Assembly (NCBI GenBank): GCA_037127315.1 | Contig: JBBBDQ010000191.1 | Coordinates: 15,795,001-15,859,000 of the forward strand | DNA from: Ascarosepion bandense | Taxonomy: Eukaryota; Mollusca; Cephalopoda; Sepiida; Sepiidae | Direction: 5' to 3' | DNA: 64,000 nucleotides | Shown: positions 58,160 through 64,000 of the stretch, in pieces | How the letters are laid out: each line of letters begins with the position of its first letter | How positions within the stretch are numbered: the first letter of the stretch is position 1 | Program-made: the position numbers and the translations under genes | Notes under the pieces: generated by a model | Told to the model about the DNA's origin: nothing | The model's database searches: none | What the model saw: the letters and a program-made list of their open reading frames with translations, nothing else

Positions 58160-58962
58160 CTTCTTTCTTTCTGTCTGTTTGAAACAGTAGATGGGAAGAA
58201 TTTATTTTTTTTATAAGGAAAGTTGTTTAGTAAATTTTTCTCATGCAATGGACTTCCCTCATGCTATAAGAAACATTTATCGTTACAGATGTGAAGGGAA
58301 TTAGGATATTTTTTTTTTATCTTTAAATGGGAAAAGAAAATTCACTCACACCACTTCTTCTGTTCCTTCCTATACACCGCAAGCAAATCATTTAAAAATA
58401 ATTAAAAGAAAAAAGAAGCTAATGTGTCCTCTATTAAAAAAAGCTTTATTTGCATACCATACAGTTTTGAATGTTTCCCAGCACCAGCTTTCTTTAACCA
58501 GCTAAACCTGTTCCTTTTACTCATGTGCACTAAAATCTTAATTGTTGACTCTAATTACACATTTTATCATGTTGTTTTTTTCAACATATTGTTAAAGACG
58601 AAATGTCTTCATTAATTATAATTTCACTTGATAACCCCTCCCCACCAATAATTGATGAAGAAATGAAACTGATTAAACTTTTAACTTTGTTTTGAACTGT
58701 TTTCTTTCTTTTGACAGCCATCACTTTATATGGCTTGGGTGAATTATTTATCTGACAAAAATGGTGAAAACTGAAACAAATTATATGGAATCAGTTCAAA
58801 TGCATTACTCTTGATTAAATCTCTATACCCTCAGTTGTTCTTTGCATGAGAAATACTGACTGAGATTACTCCCTCACTTGTTACTCCTGATAAGCCGTTG
58901 AAAGAGGGTTGTTGTGAGAAGTTTTGTAACCATTGTAACGGTTCATTAAATTACCATGTCAA

Positions 58963-58968
58963 AATAAA
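58963..58968 (+). promoter_or_regulatory. Candidate polyadenylation signal AATAAA
   Basis: A canonical AATAAA is followed by CATGGTTGATTTG. It lies in a locally less T-rich stretch and is an alternative distal end for the endophilin transcript. Confidence 0.3.
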
Positions 58969-59329
58969 CATGGTTGATTTGAACTTTGAACCTAGGAGTG
59001 ATTATTTTGACCCTTGGCAAATCTTTTTGTGGTCAGTATCAACTGGAATACGAGCCTGTAAAATCTAAAATATTGTTATTAATATGTATAATCACTTGAA
59101 ATTGCTTCCTAGAGGATGATGATAATAGATTATATTTGCAGATGCAGAAGTCGATTATTGTTATTTTTATTTCACAAGCCATCAGAACTATTGACACTGA
59201 ATCCCAAATTAGCATGAAAAATCCCCTTTCTATTTAGTAAATCAAAAAATAATTACAAAGAAAAATTGGATTTGTATATTTTGTAAATAGATTCTAATAT
59301 GATGGGGGAAAGCTTCAGGGGATTGTGTT

Positions 59330-59365
59330 GATACTCCCAAAGGGTCACTCCCAGATGGGAGTATC
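59330..59365. repeat. Hairpin with two alternative stems
   Basis: GATACTCCCA (59330-59339) pairs with TGGGAGTATC (59356-59365). CTCCCA at 59348-59353 can pair with the same TGGGAG across a two-base loop. A third ATACTCCCAT follows at about 59393. Confidence 0.7.
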
Positions 59366-61736
59366 AGCAGATACCAGTGGTCATGATGTTAATACTCCCA
59401 TTTCACTCTGGCAGCTAAACACTTTGAAACCAATCTGGAAAGGAAAAAAAAAGCCATGAAAAATTTGAGTTGGACCTCACTTGTCTGGAACTCTAGTGAG
59501 TTAATTGCAAGTTCCATTAAAAACAAAAAAACAAAGTACCTTCAAGTCAAATCTGTATCACTTTTTTGCCTAACATTTTTTTAGGGATCTTTAAGGTGTC
59601 CTCGCATTGTTTTATCATATATACACCAAGAAAAATAAAAACATGTTTGTTTTTAAAGTGGCTTAATGTAAAAGTCTTTTTTCTCAGCTTGTAATCTTTT
59701 TCTTTTTTTTAGATGCTTGCTGTAAAAAGAAAAAGAAATTATCACTTAAACAAAGCCACATAATTCTGATGTTACTCTGTATGGCTTACAGAAAGAAAAT
59801 TGTCTTTTACGAAATGGCTAATGATTCAGGTATTTGCGAGATGCAGAAATATTGCCATTGAATTATTGTCTAGGCATTTTACTTATGTTAGAATTAATGA
59901 TTTGAATGGAGAAAGTATAACAAAATATTTAAATTGAGGTTAGTTTTTAAAATGTGTTTTGTGAATTTTTGCAGTGCCAAGTTGAAATTATTTCACACAA
60001 GTAGTGATAGAGTTGTGAGGTCCCAATCTGATCTAGTTTTGCCATCAACATTTTAATCAAATTTCGATTGGTGAGTATCTGAAAAGAAGCTGGTGGCTTA
60101 TAGGAAAGTGTTCTCCCAAACTGAATGAAGTGGCAGCAAGAACAATAAATAAAACAAATTTTAATACCGCTGTCAAAAAGCTGGTGGGCATTTGATAAGT
60201 ATGTATATTTACTTACCTGTACATGCATACACTTGTTGCAATATTGTTGTCAGGTAATTTTATTATTTTTTCATTTTCCTTAGAAGAAAGCTCTTTACCT
60301 GCTGACTCAGCTTTAGATAATTTTTTTCAATTATGGACAAGAGTAGATTGTATTAACAAGATGAATCAGGCTTCCTAGATGCATGATTAAATTAATCTTG
60401 TATTACAAAATTTTTTTTTAATCTAAATAGCAACAGAAAGATTATAAAATGAATTAAATTCTTTTACTAAAAAAGAAAAATATTAATGCAATGTAGAATT
60501 TTTTTTGGTTAAGAATAAAATTTTAAATTTTGGTTTATAGAAATTGATGTTTATAGAAATATTTTTTTTATTGCTGCATGGTAAATGGTATTTTTAAAAT
60601 TATCATACATTTTAATTCTTTTAAATATATGATAAAATATTTTTTTATAAATGTAATTTTACAAGCACAAGATATTCTGAATTTATATGAATAATTAAAA
60701 TTTTAAAATATTGTGCTGAATTATTTAAATAAAAACTTTAGAAATGTGCTTTGGTTTGTATAAAGATACAATAAATAAATAAATAAAGCTTGATTGAAAT
60801 TTTTTTTATTTTTTATTTTGAAAGTATGGCTCTGAAATCAGCCAAGTATAATAAAGATATCAAAAGAAATGCTCTCCAGGAAGTTGATGATTTTAAAAAA
60901 AAAAGTATTAAAAAATATTCTTTGTGCAATAAATACAGAGTAATTTGTTTCTTGGAAGTGACAGACTTTTTATCCAGTTTTATTTTGAAGTCTATTTTTA
61001 GTAGTTAATGCTTTAAAAAAAAAAAAAAAATCTTGCATTGTACAAATGTACATTTTTTTTTTTTTAGCAACAGTTTTAATCTTATTGTATATGTATGCTG
61101 TACATGTGTTGATATATATAAATCTGTGCTACACTTATTTATAAATACAGTTTGCCCATTGCTATCTTACTTGCTGCTATAGAATAGATTGTGGGTGGAA
61201 TAAGGTAGCATTTTAAGGCAAATGGCTCTACAAAGTTGGTGAGCATTTTCTAATTTTCTTAGTTTTACATAGATAATCTTCAATTGGCTATTATTGATAA
61301 TATAACATCTGTTAGTAAAGAGCAAGTTAATTTATTGTTAATTTTATTATAGCTCGTAAACAAATGAAAGCAACATGTATGTGTCTCTTCCCTGTTACAA
61401 AAGTTATTGAAAAATTTATTTTTTTTAATTTTTCATAAACATTTGCAAGACTTTGGCAATTAAAAATGTTATATTGAGAAACACCTACATTATTTTAGTC
61501 TGCTATGACAACAATTTACTGAGTTGCTTGTATGTATAAATCTTTTTCAAACTTCTATAAAACAGCAATATTAAATAACTGATTTTTGAATTGGCTGTTT
61601 GTTATCTCGATGCTAAATTGGCGACATAATTCTTGAGTATTTCTACAAGATGCCTGACCATCAGTGATATTCTAATCTAAGATGCACCCATGTTTGACTT
61701 TGAAATCAGATTTTTTCTTCTTAAAAAATTTAATGA

Positions 61737-61808
61737 GCACTAGGAATTGAACTGCAAACATTATAGTCCTCAGTTCAATGTTTTAACCTCAAGCTATTTG
61801 CTAGCTTA
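61737..61808 (-). repeat. tRNA-like SINE head, reverse
   Basis: Read backwards, TAGCTTGAGGTTAAAACA fits an A box region and GCAGTTCAATTCC fits a B box, spaced as in a tRNA of about 72 bases. It is likely an isolated SINE head and not a functional tRNA, because stem pairing is poor. Confidence 0.4.
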
Positions 61809-64000
61809 AATATTGTCCCCTACATTAGTTTTACAGCCTCTTGTCGAACTTGTTGTGCTCCTCCATCTCAAAATGCTTGTGTTGCAGGTTGGTTAATGTC
61901 AGTATAAACGAAATAATTGATAAACTAAATAGTGTGAATATCTTTGAATTATTTATTTCTTGTTTGGCAGTTCTTTGCTGTGGAAAGGAAAGTGCAACTA
62001 GTGAAATAATTGTTCAGATACAAATTGATTAAAACTCTTAACTCCTTTCATGGTTTGTTTTTTGGCTCCCTGTTATCACGTTATGCTGAGGCATGTTAGC
62101 ACTTGAAGAGCAAGGTGTAAAATATTTATTTCAGATTGAATACCAGAAGAACATCTTGATTTTAAACTCCCTAGAAATATTTAAAATGACTATACATGAA
62201 AAAAGAGCTTTAAGAACTGGTGTATAAACCTTGCTCTCTTATCATAACTGTCAATGAAATTTATATTTATCTAAATTTGTTGGTATGTCAAAATTGTTCA
62301 ACATGTTAGTATTCATTTTATATTAGGCACTTCCATCGGGAGAAAACAAAATTGCCATGACATGAGCAATTGAAAAACAAAAAAAAATTTATTAAGCTAT
62401 ATGTAATTTTTTTGAATGCATTTCAGAATTAGGAATTTCTTTTCGTGTCTATTTGGATTTTTATTGAAAAAGTTTGAAATAAATTTTCCCTACTCAAAAA
62501 GATCCTTAGACTTGCATTTAGTTCAAAATATTTCTTGGCACAGTATAATTATTGAGGTGGACATTTTTTTCTATAATCTCATTTTTCTTTTAAAGAAGCT
62601 GAGACTAGTAAATTTTTATTTTTAGTTTTAACATTTTTTTTTTTCTTAATTTTTTGAAAATTTTAAACAAAAATATATTTCATCATTTTTGGTATATTTT
62701 GTTTACTTTTTTCTTTTTTATTTCAATTGTCATTTTATTAATCATGACAATTTTGGAAATTGAAATCTTTGTATTATTTTTCATTTTAATTTCTATTGCA
62801 TTTGTTATTTTGTCAGAACAAAAATTGACTAAAAACCACAAAAACAATGTGCATTCACTATTTTTGACCCCTTATTTCTTTCTTAATTTAAATCTTTCTT
62901 TTTTTTTTTTTTTTAATTTGAAGATGAAACTTTTTAAAACTTAGGTTTCATTTCATCGTGAGATTCGGATAATTGAATGTATAAAAATGGCGTTCTGAAA
63001 GCAAGCATTGTTCTGGTTTTAGCTACTACCAAAAATAAAAAAAAATTCTACAAAATTATTGGCAAATTTAATCTTTGTCGCTAACAGTTACGAATTATTT
63101 TAAGAAAGATATCAATTCAGTTCTACTTGTGGGGCGGAAGTGGGTGAGCAAACAAACAATTTTTTTTTTCTTGAGGAATCACTTAAGGGAAAGTAACTCA
63201 TATTTCATTTACTTGATTCTCTCCCTTTAGTAAAATACATGACAGTATTTTGATCGTTATTTCATGAAATTTTTACTTATTGTACTGTCGTATTTATTGT
63301 CTCTTATATAAACGAGTATGATATACGAATGTAAATTTAAAACAAAGTTGTTGCAAAATTACACATGTATATATGGTTTCTTTGATATCCTAAGTTCTAT
63401 TTTTTTGCATATTTTACTTTGTCATTTAAGCTTGAAAATTTGATTGTCAGCCTTGATTTTTTTTTTTTTTCTATTTTCGGTCTTTTGCATTTTTATGAAC
63501 TTGTTACCCCCCATACAATAGTGCCATCAAACATCACAATTATTTGATGTCATTTAGCAGTTCTGGATAGACAGACCTAAATTTGATGAATAATTTTTTT
63601 TAATTGGGCGGGTGATACAAGTGTTCTTTGACTAATACGGTTTGACTGACGAATGGCCTGGGTTCTAATGCAGGCAATTCTCTTTCTTCAGCAATGAATA
63701 AATCAGTTGAAAATGAAGGGAAGAAAATCGTATAGTAAAGGGGAATAACTCCAGCAAAGAAGCTTTTTTAATTTTTTTTTTCTTAAGTTTTTATTTTTCT
63801 CAAATTTAGGATTAGACAGAATTTAAATTTTCCAAATTTTTTATCTTAAGTAACTTAATTTTATTTCATTGAATTTTTGCAGTCACTGAAAACATTTTAA
63901 CTATGTAGTAGCATTTTTTTAAAAGTATTTTTCTGAATGATATCAGCTCTGTATCTTATTTTATGAAGGGCCTGTTGTATTTAGTGTTGCTTGGTGTCAT

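Larger units (their letters stand above)
54664..58990 (+). other. Probable endophilin 3' UTR (end uncertain)
   Basis: Sequence after the TGA has no further coding exon. AATAAA signals occur at 54789, 54820, 57502, 58154 and 58963. The one at 58154 is followed by a T- and GT-rich stretch, as expected for a cleavage site, and the one at 58963 is also well placed. The 54820 signal precedes a genomic run of about 18 A at 54833-54850, which would cause internal priming in cDNA libraries. Long T and A tracts recur throughout. The true end cannot be fixed from sequence; the UTR could stop within 200 bases of the stop codon or run beyond 4 kb. Confidence 0.4.
58991..64000. other. AT-rich downstream DNA with no recognised gene
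   Basis: There are long T and A tracts and chance frames only. A small switch-like hairpin lies at 59330-59365 and a tRNA-like SINE head at 61737-61808. The 63600-63690 stretch (GGGCGGGTGATACAAGTG, then CTGGGTTCTAATGCAGG) has a faint tRNA-like look but is not convincing. Confidence 0.5.

Noticed and set aside
62654..62944. 96-residue frame rich in Phe and Ile, resembling a membrane protein
   Set aside because: AT-rich DNA gives Phe/Ile/Leu frames by chance. There is no other support, and the run of T residues explains the apparent hydrophobic segments.

Overview
The window reads as AT-rich, repeat-dense animal nuclear DNA, most likely from a cephalopod of the octopus lineage. The single recognisable host gene is the 3' half of an endophilin-A gene (SH3GL family) on the + strand. 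The repeat complement points to octopus: tRNA-derived SINEs, LINE, Penelope-like, Ty3/gypsy, mariner/Tc1 and hAT relics, and TA/CA microsatellites. The taxon is inferred from family resemblance, not from a search.

Host gene: four coding exons with GT-AG borders and matching phases (39241-39341, 44800-44903, 52469-52644, 54470-54663) encode the last part of the BAR domain, a Ser-rich linker and a C-terminal SH3 domain, ending at TGA 54661-54663. No upstream endophilin exon (start codon, amphipathic H0 helix, most of the BAR domain) was found. The first 39 kb is therefore either one very long intron or intron plus unrelated intergenic DNA. The 3' UTR begins at 54664 and probably uses one of several AATAAA signals, with good candidates near 58154 and 58963.

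Region by region. 1-13 kb: AT-rich DNA with a decayed mariner (765-1490), one copy of a hairpin-tailed repeat (2286-2680), a faint SINE (about 8045) and a SINE (10886). 13-18.5 kb: a repeat cluster with a 2-kb-spaced inverted repeat, an 80-bp-arm palindrome, a second hairpin-tailed repeat, a SINE, Tc1 and LINE fragments, and two copies of a repeat beginning near CCCGG..TTGCTCGGG. 18.5-30 kb: mostly featureless, with a hAT-type MITE (23503-23958) and a LINE fragment. 30-37 kb: a Penelope-like relic with RT and GIY-YIG parts, a gag-protease-RT relic, a third CCCGG repeat, and a LINE split by a SINE. Intron 39342-44799: a LINE RNase H tail, an LTR-like tandem-repeat block and a SINE. Intron 44904-52468: a decayed Mag-like Ty3/gypsy element with very short LTRs, then a roughly 2.2-kb minisatellite inside the third copy of the hairpin-tailed repeat. 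54.7-64 kb: 3' UTR and AT-rich downstream DNA.

The most interesting non-genic signals are the minisatellite-bearing repeat family, whose terminal hairpin shows a compensatory base change, and the palindrome at 14811-14970, whose arm differences are all transitions and mostly leave G-U pairs in RNA. I found no bacterial-type operon, CRISPR array, tRNA gene or rRNA gene.
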